Below, piece by piece: positions 1 to 10,400 of a stretch of 21,853 nucleotides of DNA. Position numbers and translations under genes: made by a program. Below the pieces are notes generated by a model. The model saw only the letters and a program-made list of their open reading frames with translations, did not search any database and was not told the DNA's origin. Numbering within the stretch: position 1 is the first letter of the stretch; the number at the start of each line of letters is the position of its first letter. Source of the stretch: Thermomucor indicae-seudaticae (taxonomy: Eukaryota; Mucoromycota; Mucoromycetes; Mucorales; Lichtheimiaceae); assembly GCA_000787465.1 (NCBI GenBank), contig JSYX01000225.1:1-21853 (forward strand), written 5' to 3'.

Positions 1-179
1 ACCGCAAATTTTAAAGAATAAACGTGTATGAATGACCGTGGATCACTGAATTCAGGGCAAAATGAGCGATGTGTTTTCACGTGGTCCAGTTGAATTTCAC
101 GGACGGATAAACGCCCGGTGTTTTTTTCTTGAACTCCTCTTTCCTCATTTCGAATGCATTTCGCTTTTCAGTGTATTGA

Positions 180-1168
180 ATGGCAGAATCTGAACGTCCG
201 TCGTCTTTCTGCTACAGACTGCAGCGGTCCCTATCAACGTCGACGCTATCAATCACGTCTTCCTTGACTGACGAAGGATATTGCTCCGATGAGAAGCAAT
301 CTTTTTCATCGTTCGCAACGGATGAACCGGAAGGAGAACAGTATGAAGAACAGCATAAAAGACGCTATTCTGATTATACAGTGCCCATTTTGAAGAGTAC
401 TCGTACAATGTAAAGCACTGAGCTACTTTTTGTTGCCAACTGGACACTCATACAAGCCCTTCTTTTCTTAGTCGTATATCCTACAGTGTTTCCACCTACG
501 CACTGACCCTCTCTATTATCGCATTATCGTTGTATATTCTGATTACCCATCCTCGGCCTTGGACACATACCTTCCCGCCATTCTTTGTCGCTTTCCACCT
601 TATGTTCCACGTTACACACCTTTTCGCCCACCTATTTCAGATGCTTGACTTGGAGCGTCACTGCGTTGTGTACGGCACATTCTTGTACTGGACAGGATGT
701 TTGCTTGGAAACTTTGTGTTCAGTGAGCGGCTTACGATCATGAGTCTGACACATCCGACCACGACGCTCTTTTGGCTTCTCTTGCTGGAACGACGGAATG
801 CTTGGGGTATCATCATGTGGGAGTTCTCAGGCCGTCTCGATTCAGCGACCGGTGGGGACCGATATTGGCAGAAAGGCAGCTTCCGCACGGCAGCATACCG
901 CGTATGGTGTCTTTTAGGTGCAGGTAGTGCCTGGGGCCTGTTGTACATTGCGCTTGCCAATATGGATGGATTCACGTTGGGTTATCTTCTTCGTCCGATA
1001 AGTGTCGCCAAACTACTACTAGTCAGCACTATGGCAGGTATTTCAATGATATGCTTCTGGAGTTTCTGGACGTTCCAATACCGCGGCGTATTATGGAAAC
1101 GCGAGCTGCGTAAAGGTGTCGTTGTCTGGTACAGTGAAGGCGTAGCTCGTGCAGGCGATGTTGAATGA
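180..1168 (+). CDS. Multi-pass membrane protein of unknown function (2 exons)
   Basis: Model join(180..409, 472..1168), 308 residues. The ATG at 180 is preceded directly by an in-frame TGA, which fixes the start. The 62-bp intron runs from GTAAAG to TTAG and joins two open frames without a shift. The first ~75 residues are hydrophilic and Ser/Glu-rich, with short Ser/Thr runs, so they are probably a cytosolic and possibly phosphorylated tail. The rest holds about six hydrophobic stretches, near residues 80-100, 107-130, 140-156, 164-178, 205-226 and 245-267. Several His residues lie in the second stretch (FHLMFHVTHLFAHLF), and the C-terminal tail is basic. I do not recognise the family and assign no function; histidines in a membrane helix can bind metal or haem, but that is speculation. 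The 3' end is the TGA at 1166-1168. Confidence is high that it is a real gene and low on its role. Confidence 0.8.
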
Positions 1169-1683
1169 AAATACTGTATATTCATACGGATTCCCGCCCA
1201 CAACTCCCCAACTGCAGTCGTTTAGCACGCAGCTTTATTGTACATAGATAACGTTCCATTTACATATCCTATTCCACTTAAAAAGATATTATTATATTGT
1301 CTTTTGCTTTTGTCTTCTTCAGAAACGAACTAATGACTGATGTTGTGACACTCGTGCAGCAGTTCTTTGCCTTGTACTGCCTTCATACAAGAGTTGATCT
1401 TACGATCTGAATATAGACGCAAGATGCAAGCGCCTTTCAGGCCAATCCTGTTTCCAGTGTTGGTAATCATGACCGTCCGTAATTTGCTATGGAAGTCAAG
1501 AAACTTGCATAAGCGAACGTTACTCGTCAGGGAAGGCAGCTGCGTTCAGGAACCATATTCACCGGGAGGTATTCAAGCGGATTGCCAACGTTGCCAATGT
1601 TTCACATTCCGCTTTGAACGCCCCTTCAACTGGCGCAAGCTCTTTAACTCTTTGTTGGTGTTCCCATCCAAACCAGCATCATC
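1169..1683. other. Intergenic region between the membrane protein gene and MOB2
   Basis: About 515 bp that should contain the 3' end of the upstream gene and the promoter and 5' leader of MOB2. Open frames on both strands (for example 1367-1687 +) have no family resemblance and look like chance. An AT-rich stretch lies near 1275-1300 and a pyrimidine-rich TTCTTCAG near 1314-1321. I see no clear TATA box or other motif. Confidence 0.5.
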
Positions 1684-2607
1684 ATGAGCTTCCTGAGTTT
1701 TGGGTATGCATTGAACTCGTCCAGCTGTTAATGTACAAAAGCTTGAAAAGTTCGGTTTTAGTCTCGGCAGCAAACGGAACAAAGCAAACAAGAGCAGTAG
1801 TACCAGCAGCAGCAGCAGCAACAAATCGTCAACATCAGTGCAATCGAAACCGCTCTTTCTATGTTATCCTTATGTAACACACATGCTAGTCAAAGGAAAC
1901 TTCAAAACGATCATTGAGTTGCCAAAGTACGTCGACATTAACGAGTGGTTAGCGTTCAACAGTAAGTGGATGGTGGAAAGATCTCGACAAGCCGGCTTAC
2001 GTACATTTTCGCTTCCATCAGCTTTTGAGTTCTTCAACTACGTTAATCTGTTTTACGGATCCATTACCGATTTCTGCACGTCGCAAACCTGTCCTACCAT
2101 GTCAGCTGGACCAGGGTACGGTCGCCAAAAGGACTGGTTCGAGGAGAGATCTGATATACCTACTTTGTAGTGTCGAATACACTTGGTCAGACGCACAATC
2201 GAAGAAGATCAAATTACCAGCACCCCAATATATTGATTACATGGCGACCAGCATACAAAACATGCTGAATGATGAGTCGATGTTTCCGACAAAAGGAGGT
2301 GAGTAACTAGGTGTTAGAGTAAAGTAAAATATGAGATGGTGGCTAAGTAGAAGCGAAAGGTCGCGAGTTCCCGCGCGAGTTTCCAACGATAGTGAAACGG
2401 ATTTTTGGACAACTCTTTCGTTTGTTCGCACACATGTATCATCATCACTTTGACAAGATCCTGTCTCTCAATGAAGAGCCACATTTCAACTCGCTCTTTG
2501 CCCACTTCATATCGTTTTCACGGGAGTTTGGCCTGTTAGACAAAAAGGAAGTTCAGCCATTGCAAGAACTGATCGATATCATGATAAAGAACGGCGTGAT
2601 ATCCTAG
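1684..2607 (+). CDS. MOB2: MOB2-like activator of an NDR/Orb6/Cbk1-type kinase (5 exons)
   Basis: Model join(1684..1703, 1762..1961, 2022..2115, 2171..2298, 2360..2607), 229 residues, with introns of 55-61 bp. Mob proteins bind and activate NDR/LATS kinases; fungal MOB2 partners Orb6/Cbk1/COT-1 in polarity, hyphal growth and cell separation. The very short first exon (MSFLSFG) joins a Ser-rich basic segment, residues ~8-38, with an AGC-repeat serine run. The segment LVKGNFKTIIELPKYVDINE is typical of fungal MOB2 rather than MOB1. The zinc-site residues are present: two Cys in TDFCTSQTCPTMSAGP and two His in AHMYHHHFD. The C-terminal helix LLDKKEVQPLQELIDIM closes the domain. Length is close to S. 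pombe Mob2. The third intron could be placed slightly differently around GPG/VEYTW, where most homologues have an aromatic residue. It is convergent with the MIT-domain gene. Family assignment is strong; MOB2 over MOB1 is likely. Confidence 0.93.
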
Positions 2608-2687
2608 ACTTATTATCCCATTCGCATCGTCATTGCATTTCTTTGTTTGCTTTCCCCCGCTTTCCAACTTTTGTATACCTTTGCCAG

Positions 2688-2693
2688 AATAAA
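2688..2693 (+). terminator. Candidate poly(A) signal of MOB2
   Basis: AATAAA lies about 80 bp after the MOB2 stop codon in the convergent 3' spacer. Spacing is plausible for a fungal 3' end. Motif only; fungal poly(A) signals are degenerate. Confidence 0.4.
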
Positions 2694-2816
2694 TCCCACC
2701 GGCGTCTGCAAAAGAAAAGAGGTATACACTCTTCTTGGAATAGAGACACTTCAGCAAAAGTGAAGATCAGAGAAGGTCTAATGTTCGAGGGACATATAGA
2801 CAGTGCTTCCAGTTCT

Positions 2817-2822
2817 TTTATT
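2817..2822 (-). terminator. Candidate poly(A) signal of the MIT-domain gene
   Basis: AATAAA on the minus strand, about 105 bp past the stop of the MIT-domain gene. Together with the plus-strand signal at 2688 it suggests that the two convergent transcripts end within the 318-bp spacer 2608-2925, without large overlap. I see nothing else in that spacer. Confidence 0.35.
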
Positions 2823-2925
2823 GTGCATTTAGAAGGTAAAGCTATAAACAAGCTATCATCTCGACCAGGACCAAATGATGCGGGATTTCGCAGGAGCTGA
2901 TGAAGTGGTTTGATAATATTCACAG

Positions 2926-4247
2926 TTATTTTCGAGTTGACCTTGTCCGTGTCGCTTGTTGCTTGTAACTCGGAGCTTCCTTGAATGCAACCACAGCCTT
3001 GAGCCCCGCAGTGATCACCATGTACAAGGCTTCCGATATAAATTCGTGTAAACGATATTCTTCATCCGCCTGCAGCAAGAGCTTGAGGCATTCAACTCCA
3101 AAGTCTTGGGCGCGTTGCGCAATGTGATACTGTGCATCCAACCAAAACAATACTTGCAATACGTAACCAAACAGAAAATACAGAGTATCTGTGCCTCTCT
3201 CTCTTTAGAAAGGAAAGAACTTTCAGTGTATAAGCCTCAGTTCTTTTGGTGTACCTGGTATTGGTGATTGCTTGATCAGGACTGCACACGTTACCGCGAC
3301 ATGGATTACAAACTGTCCGAACCGTTTGAAACGGCTTACTGGATCTGGCTGCTGTCGAATTGAAGCACGGTTGGTGCTGGCTGGCGCGTCGTACCGTGTC
3401 TCTGCATTTGTGCTGACGATTTTTATTGTAGACGTGATCCGCGAGAAGATGTATGTCTGCAAAAAAGATTTTGGATCCTCTTCATTTTGAATATCTGCAA
3501 TGTCCACGTCAACTTCGTTAGCTCTCAATTGACGTTTTTGCTGGCTAGCAAGATTCAAGATCCCCACACGTTCTTCGACGCTATCGACGCGTGTTGATAA
3601 GCAAACGTGTGCTGGAAGGTATAATGCTCCCCTTTACCTCAAAAGCTTGTCTCTCAAAGCAGCTTTGGTCTCGGGATCAGTTTTGTCTCAAAGATGGGTC
3701 AGTTCTTTTCGTGGATTTGGTTGGGGAGAGAATCAGATGATGGGAAGGGGAGGGGTTTGGATAACTCACTGGGTAAAGCCATCAAGATCTTGTCAAGACC
3801 TGTCAAATAGATATCGAGCGCCACTGCTTCATTGCCTTCGTCGTATTCATCCGCTGCAATGGAAACGAGCTTTAATCCTTGAGAAATGCTTTTTCTATCC
3901 AAGTTGAAGACTTGTTTCGAACTAGTGATCAACACTTGTTCGTCCCTTATTTTGTCTGCAAGCGCACTCATCTCCGAAGTCCAGGAAGTACTGGGTGTTG
4001 GCGTGGGTCCCCCATGGTCATATGGAGGAGGCGGTGGGACAACGTTCCCGCCCAAGTAATCGTTATGGCTGTTATAACAGGCTGGCCCTGCTGTCCCAGT
4101 CGCAATTCGTGGATTATGTGTCACACCAGCATTGTTGCTACTGCTTCCTGTCGGTAAAGATTTCCGTTTTGACCGGGATCCAATTATAGGCATGTCATCG
4201 AGTTTGTTTGCAGAATGTTGAAGAATCGAAGACACAAAAGAAGACAT
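2926..4247 (-). CDS. MIT-domain protein with a hydrophobic C-terminal region (4 exons)
   Basis: Model complement(join(2926..3188, 3255..3580, 3638..3686, 3770..4247)), 371 residues, introns 57-83 bp, all GT-AG and in phase. MIT domains are three-helix bundles that bind ESCRT-III tails or other trafficking partners. Here the domain spans residues ~118-188: SISQGLKLVSIAADEYDEG, then ALDIYLTGLDKILMALP, then ETKAALRDKLLSVEERVGIL. The first ~110 residues are low complexity, with a basic patch SRSKRK and a run VVPPPPPY that could bind SH3 or EVH1-like partners. After the MIT domain comes a variable linker, then a well-structured half. It has hydrophobic segments near FGQFVIHVAVTCAVLIKQSP, TLYFLFGYVLQVLFWLD and EALYMVITAGLKAVVAF, which may be membrane-associated. 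The ATG at 4247 follows a CTGCAG that could close a leader intron; the frame is open further upstream. I do not recognise the full architecture. A trafficking role is inference from the MIT domain alone. Confidence 0.85.
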
Positions 4248-4464
4248 TGGCTGCAGGTCGAAAGGGGGAAAGAGAAAAGGAGAAACAAGATAAATGTTGA
4301 AAGAAAGAAAGAGAAACTTTGATAAATGACGCTGCATGTGATACTTGATTGTTCAACGCCCCAAAACAATGCTCTACAATGATCATCCGTGCGCAAAGTC
4401 GTGCCATGGCATTTGTTTTCATCAATTTACCATTTTCACATGTTTCTATGGAATCTTATCTTTC

Positions 4465-7400
4465 CTAATCCTCATCTTCTTCGAATTTTGCAATAGAGCC
4501 AACTGACCACACCTCCGCATCCTCTTCTTCGACTTCCTCGTCAGGTGCTCCATGAAGAAGCGATAGTCGCTGCTGTTCTTGTTGTACCAGCTTCGATAGT
4601 ACGCGACGATGATAATCGGATATCTGTTTCTGTGTGCTACTGTCGACAGAAGCAAGGTATCTGTTGTAAACCGTTTCGCCAGCATGCAGCTGCAAAGTAT
4701 ATAAAAGAGCACGCTCAGCGGTCAGCTTGACCGGAATGTTCCGGTCGCGTACACAGGTCATCATTGGTGGAACCAGCTGATCCAGATAAGGTTCTAAAAG
4801 CTACAACGATCCCATGCTGTCAATATCTTCTTTGCGTGCCTACTTTATCATATTGCATCACTTACATCTGCATGCTTTCTACCCACTGCACGTAGAACAA
4901 CCAGGGCCATTCGCTTGGATTCACTTACACCGGTACCCGTGCTACTAATAACACGTGCGAGCATGGAGACAATCCGCCTGATGAGGTCATCGTTCTGATA
5001 ATACTCTGTCAAGAGGAACTTGCCGGCGGCCGCGATAGCTGCTTCTGGTATATTGGCCTAATCCACGGTATTACCTTGTTAGGCTTCTTATGCCTAACCA
5101 TGCTTCAAACATCCCGTTTACTTGCCTTTTGGCTTTCGCTGGCGTCCATAATACGCTCCAACACTGCATCAAGAATGTTCAGATCCTCTAGCATCGTTGG
5201 TGTGTCAACCAAAATGGCGTTGATCGAGAGCAGCGCGCCGTAAAGCGGTGCGCTTTCTGCCAATACGTGTTCATGAATAATAGGTCTTGCATCCTCGAGG
5301 CTCAAAGCCTTTGATAAACTGCCCAAAAGTCGGGCTGCACAGACCATCATGCCAGGCTCGGCACTGTCTGCCAATCCTTCGCCGATCACCGAAATTACAC
5401 CGCGTTTTGATGTATCACTCATGCCTGTTGCAGCTTTGGCAACCACGTTTTGAAGTGCATCCATCATGGTTTCCTTCACACTCGGTTCGCTTGTGCGAAT
5501 ACCCGAAACCAGTTCTGCCACCAACGGATCAACACGGGTTTGCAGTGTGATAAGGATACCAAGAGCTGCAGCAGCGCGTGATCGTACAATTGCACTTGAT
5601 TGATCAGAAAGTGATTTGATAAATGTGCGTTGAAGCTGGGGCAAGAATGGCTTGAGGTGCATAGGCACCTTTGCGAGGAGTGTGCTACATATTCAAAATA
5701 AGCTGCTGCTTTACAATCCTTTTTACTTGTGATAATTCCAGTTACCTGAGAGTTTGCAGAATAGCAGCCTTCACTTGTGGTGGGTAACGGTCGCCAATAA
5801 TACGGATAAGGGGACCAGTGATCTGCGTCACAAACGGCTTCAGGGCATCGGCTGACGTTCGGCTTATCAGGTCGCCTAAAATAACGTCCGTCAATCATAA
5901 ACGTGGAAACTACAAGCAACTATATCAGAGCATACCGATTGCAAGGGCAGCCTGCTCACGTGTTTGCGAGCTTCCATACATTAGACCTTGCAAAAAGATT
6001 GGAAGCACAGGGCTGATGCCCTTTGGCAAGCAAAAGCCAGGAACATCGGTTCCAGCAACGCCAACACTGCGCACAGCGCGTCGTGTGGGAACAACAAGTT
6101 CTTCATAGTCGTCTTTTTTGATAGATCTGGTAAGCGCACCGAGAGCCTGCCAAGCAGACTGGACGACTCGGCTTATCGAGTCTCCGAGAAGAGATACTAG
6201 AATGCCGATCCAATCCGCCACATACTGCGAAGCATCTATCTTGGCTTCGCTATACCACGTGGCAGTAATGTCACATGCGACGCATCGCTTCTCAGGCTTA
6301 TCGCTGCGTGCATATTCTTGTAAGGTAGCCATCAATGTATGTAAACCGTCCTCTTCATCGACGGAAAGCAGTAACGCCTCCGTAGTAGCGGCAAGCTCCT
6401 TCTGGACCTCTCCGTCCTTCTCGATCATTCTTGACTCAACAATGGCAGATAATATGGCCGTCAGTCGCTTGTTGAGAGCAGTACCAGCCACTGTCACCAA
6501 GGACGCCAGCGCCCGAGCATTAAAGGCACTGATAGGAACGGTGATAAGTGTAGGAATCAAGACAGGGAATACGACATTCGCGCGAACAGTCATAATTTCC
6601 TTGAGAGCAGAAAGGGCGTAAACAGAAGACTCGTCGCTGGATTGCAACTGGTTGAGCAGAGCAGGTAAGATTTCGTCAATAGCCCTAGATCCAACGTTTT
6701 GATGAAGTGTGTCGAACGCTACAATGTTCTCAGTACATATCGCTTCAAATGAATAACTTGATTGAATTCTATAATTTACCTTGCGCTGCAGCCTCGCGGA
6801 CATCTTCGGATGGATCTGAGAGAGCTTTCCGGATCGCAGGTATAATCTGGTCGGCAAAGTCAAGTACGTGTACCTTGCCTGCAGTTGTCATGATCTCACT
6901 GAAAGCAATCGTGACACCTTGGCGCGTATCTTCGTCCTGCGAACTCATACCGTCCTCCAAGATAGGCAGAATCTCGACAAGGACACCTTCGCCAAGCTTA
7001 CGAACAAGTTCACCCAAGGTGCGTGCAGCGACAGTGCGCTGTTCGTAACTTGAGCTGGCAAGATTCTTGATGATAATAGACATCATAACAGGTAAAATCT
7101 CCTTGAGGGTACGTGGCGTGTTCGCAACAAGTGCTTTCCAAACTTGCAGTGAAGCTTGGCGTACAATACCAGAAGCTGAAGCAACGACGTGTTAGCACTA
7201 TTAGAAAAGTCTTGATAGAGATGGTACTACTTACTGTCTTGTCGGATAATGTAAAGAGCAGCCAAAATACGATCCCGTCGGTCCTTGCCAAGAATATCGA
7301 CAAGTTGTTTCTTCTTCAGATCAGAAGCGCCGTAATCCTCTTCAACCTCGTCGTCAGGCTTGATTTCTTCCACATTACCAAGTGCCTGCATAGCGCTCTT

Positions 7401-10400
7401 CGGATTGGCAGTACCAGTAATACGGAACAAGAGGTCGCCCACCAACTGGACTGAACTTTGACGAATCCGCCAGTTGTTATCAAACAGACCCTTCTCAAGT
7501 TCAGGAAGCAAAAGATCCACAGCTTTTGTGGCATAGTTGTTCACAATCATTCGACCAGCGCGCAAAGAAGCCTCTCGGACAAACTCGGACTCATCGGCAA
7601 GACCCATAAGAATTGGAGGAATGATTCTGCCAAGGTAAGGCTGGAAGCGGCCACCAAAAGTGGCTGGAAGGTATACAAGTAAGGAGATGAAACCCTCCCG
7701 CACATACGGGCGAGGGCTGTCCGCGTTGGCAATGATATCGGGCAGAAGGCCATCTAGACGTTCCAAACCGAGACCAGCAAGAACTTCCGAAAGACCCTGA
7801 GCAGCACCTTGTCTGTCGACACCACCTGTGTCCGTCTTCAGTGTATCAAGAAGCTCACCCACCAAGTCAGGGAAGTTCTCTTCACCAAGCTTTTCAACAA
7901 GGCCACCAAGTGCTTTAGCCGCAGTACCACGTGCTTCAGGAACTGGATCAACCAAGACTTGCTTCACGCCTGGTAGCAGGATAGGCAGGTATGGTATCAG
8001 ATCTCTTTGGTCCGTTAATGATGCCATATTGCCCACAATCTGAGTCGCCTTAGTCTTGACTTCCGTGCCTCGCTCGCGTAAGCCTCGCTCCAAAATGGGC
8101 ATAACGAGAGCCAATGAAGGTGGATCAATGTAGTGCACAAAGGATGTCTGCAGCAAAGCCGTAAGCGCTTTCATCGTCTTGCGATTTGGATCACTCAATG
8201 CCTCCAGTAGAACAGGAACAAGCTGCTGTATTTCGGGGTTGCTGATTACTTCGCCAAATAACTGAAGCGAGCGGTTTGCAGCGGCTTGAACTTGAGCGTG
8301 CGTATCAGCCAATACTTCTGTGATGCGCGGAATAATGTTGGGAAGCGACACGGACAGCTGCTTTGGCGCGCAATAAGCTGTTGCACCGAGAAGCTCCACT
8401 GAAGCTTTCTTCGTGCGCCATTGACGTTCTTCGAGACCAGCCAAAATAGACGGCAGAATAAGCTTCACACAATGTCCACTGATCTTGCTCATAATAACGC
8501 GAGCTGCATCCGCAGCCGCCTCTCGGACATCCGCATTAGCGTCGCTGAAGCAGACAAGCAAAAGTGGAACTACTTGGATAATGTAAGGTTCGAACAATCG
8601 TCCTAGGGTAGCTGTCAATGTCTCGAAAGCAAACAAAGCGCCTTGTCTGTGTTGATACATCTTCTTGTTGTCGACAGCTTCCTTGAGTCTAGCCATAATG
8701 TTGCATTCCTTAAGCGCCGTGATACCACGTCCTTTTACAACGCCGGCCAAACCATACGCTGCACCGCGGCGATGAGCGTATTTCTCTCCGTTAAGCATTT
8801 TATCAAGAAGTGATTCGATAATCTTCGGTACGTGGTCCTTGATCTTTTTGATGAGAGGAGGAAGACACTCTGCCACCGCGCTTTGTACAACTTCAGAGGG
8901 AGTATCAAGCGTACTGATAAGCTTTTCGACCGCCACCTGTACTTTTGGATCTGCTTCTTCCAGATAACCAGCTGCAGCACCGTACAAAATAACAACGGAC
9001 TGGCGGATGTAGTCATGGGTTTCATTATCCGGTGCCTTCATGTTGAGGTATGCTTCGAAAGTCGCTAGTAGCTCTTGGACGCCTTCTGTCGCATAACATT
9101 TGACAGCTGCGAGACCGGCCTCTAACATCTCTTTGCGGACAGGCTCGCTTCTATCACCAAGTGCCTCGTCCTTTATCAAAAAGTTGCAGAATCGAGGAAC
9201 GTTTTCAAGACGCATATAAGGAGCAGCCTCCTTTAGAACGAGAGCAAGGCCAACTCGAGCTTCCCACGGATCTTTGCGGTTAACGGTCTCCGGGATCACC
9301 ATGCCGAAGCGATCATATTCTGGTTCAAGAGGGCGGGCCTAGAAGAAGTAAGCAGTGTATGTCTGCGCTTCAAGTGAACACCAAACTCACCTTCTCTTTG
9401 TATCGCTTGTAGATAGCCTCGAGAGTATCAACGACTGTATCCGGATACATCTTCAAAGCATCTGCAATGGACTTGCTCGCCGCCGAACGCAGGAACGCCG
9501 ACTCGGATACTGGTAAGTTTCAGTCGTTAATACATTGCTATATAGCCATGGCAATATATGCGTTTTACCTGCGTACTGAAGCAGTTGATCCTTGTAACAT
9601 TCCTCCACGTACATAGCATTTTCCTCCCAAAGCGATGACGCGAGCGCCGCATTTTGTTCGTTTGTATCATGACAAGCAAGCCACAGTTGAGGTGAGTAAT
9701 CAATATCCGTCAGATCCAAAAGTTCAAGGCCCTGAAGCGCAGCTTGACGGACAAGTATTTCGTCTGATAACAAGCCCTCGAATAGAGGTTCAATTTCCTC
9801 AGTGTTGAGGTCTTCCTCATCCATGGACTCGCAAAGGGCAACCAATGATGATTTGGCGTTTTTGCTGCATTGCGGATACTCCTTGATACCATAAAGCAGG
9901 CTTGTAATCATTTCTTTTCTGGGGAGAACACTTGAACTTCCTTGAGGGCAATGGAACCCAATAACGTCTAACGCCATTACCACCTGCTCCATAGCACTCT
10001 CGCTGTCCGCGCCGATACCGCCTTGCTGAACAACCTGCTGCAAAACAGGGAAGCAGAAGCCAAATGTAGCACTTGGCAGCGGTCGTGATTCAGTGATGAA
10101 CCGCAAGCGATACAGAATACGAGTGACAAGGTCGCCCATCGGTTCGTCTAACCAACGGGACGGGATAGGCGTAACATTGTTGGCCCGCAAGGTGGCCATA
10201 GCAATCGAAGCTCGAATTGTATGCAGACTTTTATCAATGCACTCTGCGAGGCCCAAGTACATCTCGACAATTCTGTCGCCAACCAACATGCCGCCACCAG
10301 CAATAGCAATGTTCAATAAGATACGAGCTAATGGCACCAAACTACTTTCGATCTCCTGGCGATTACCGGCCACGAGAGCGCTACAGATGCCCAAGCCAAG

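Noticed and set aside
1367..1687. A 106-codon frame overlapping the MOB2 start region.
   Set aside because: It runs into MOB2 exon 1 in another frame, has no ATG at its start and lacks protein-like character; likely leader or promoter DNA.
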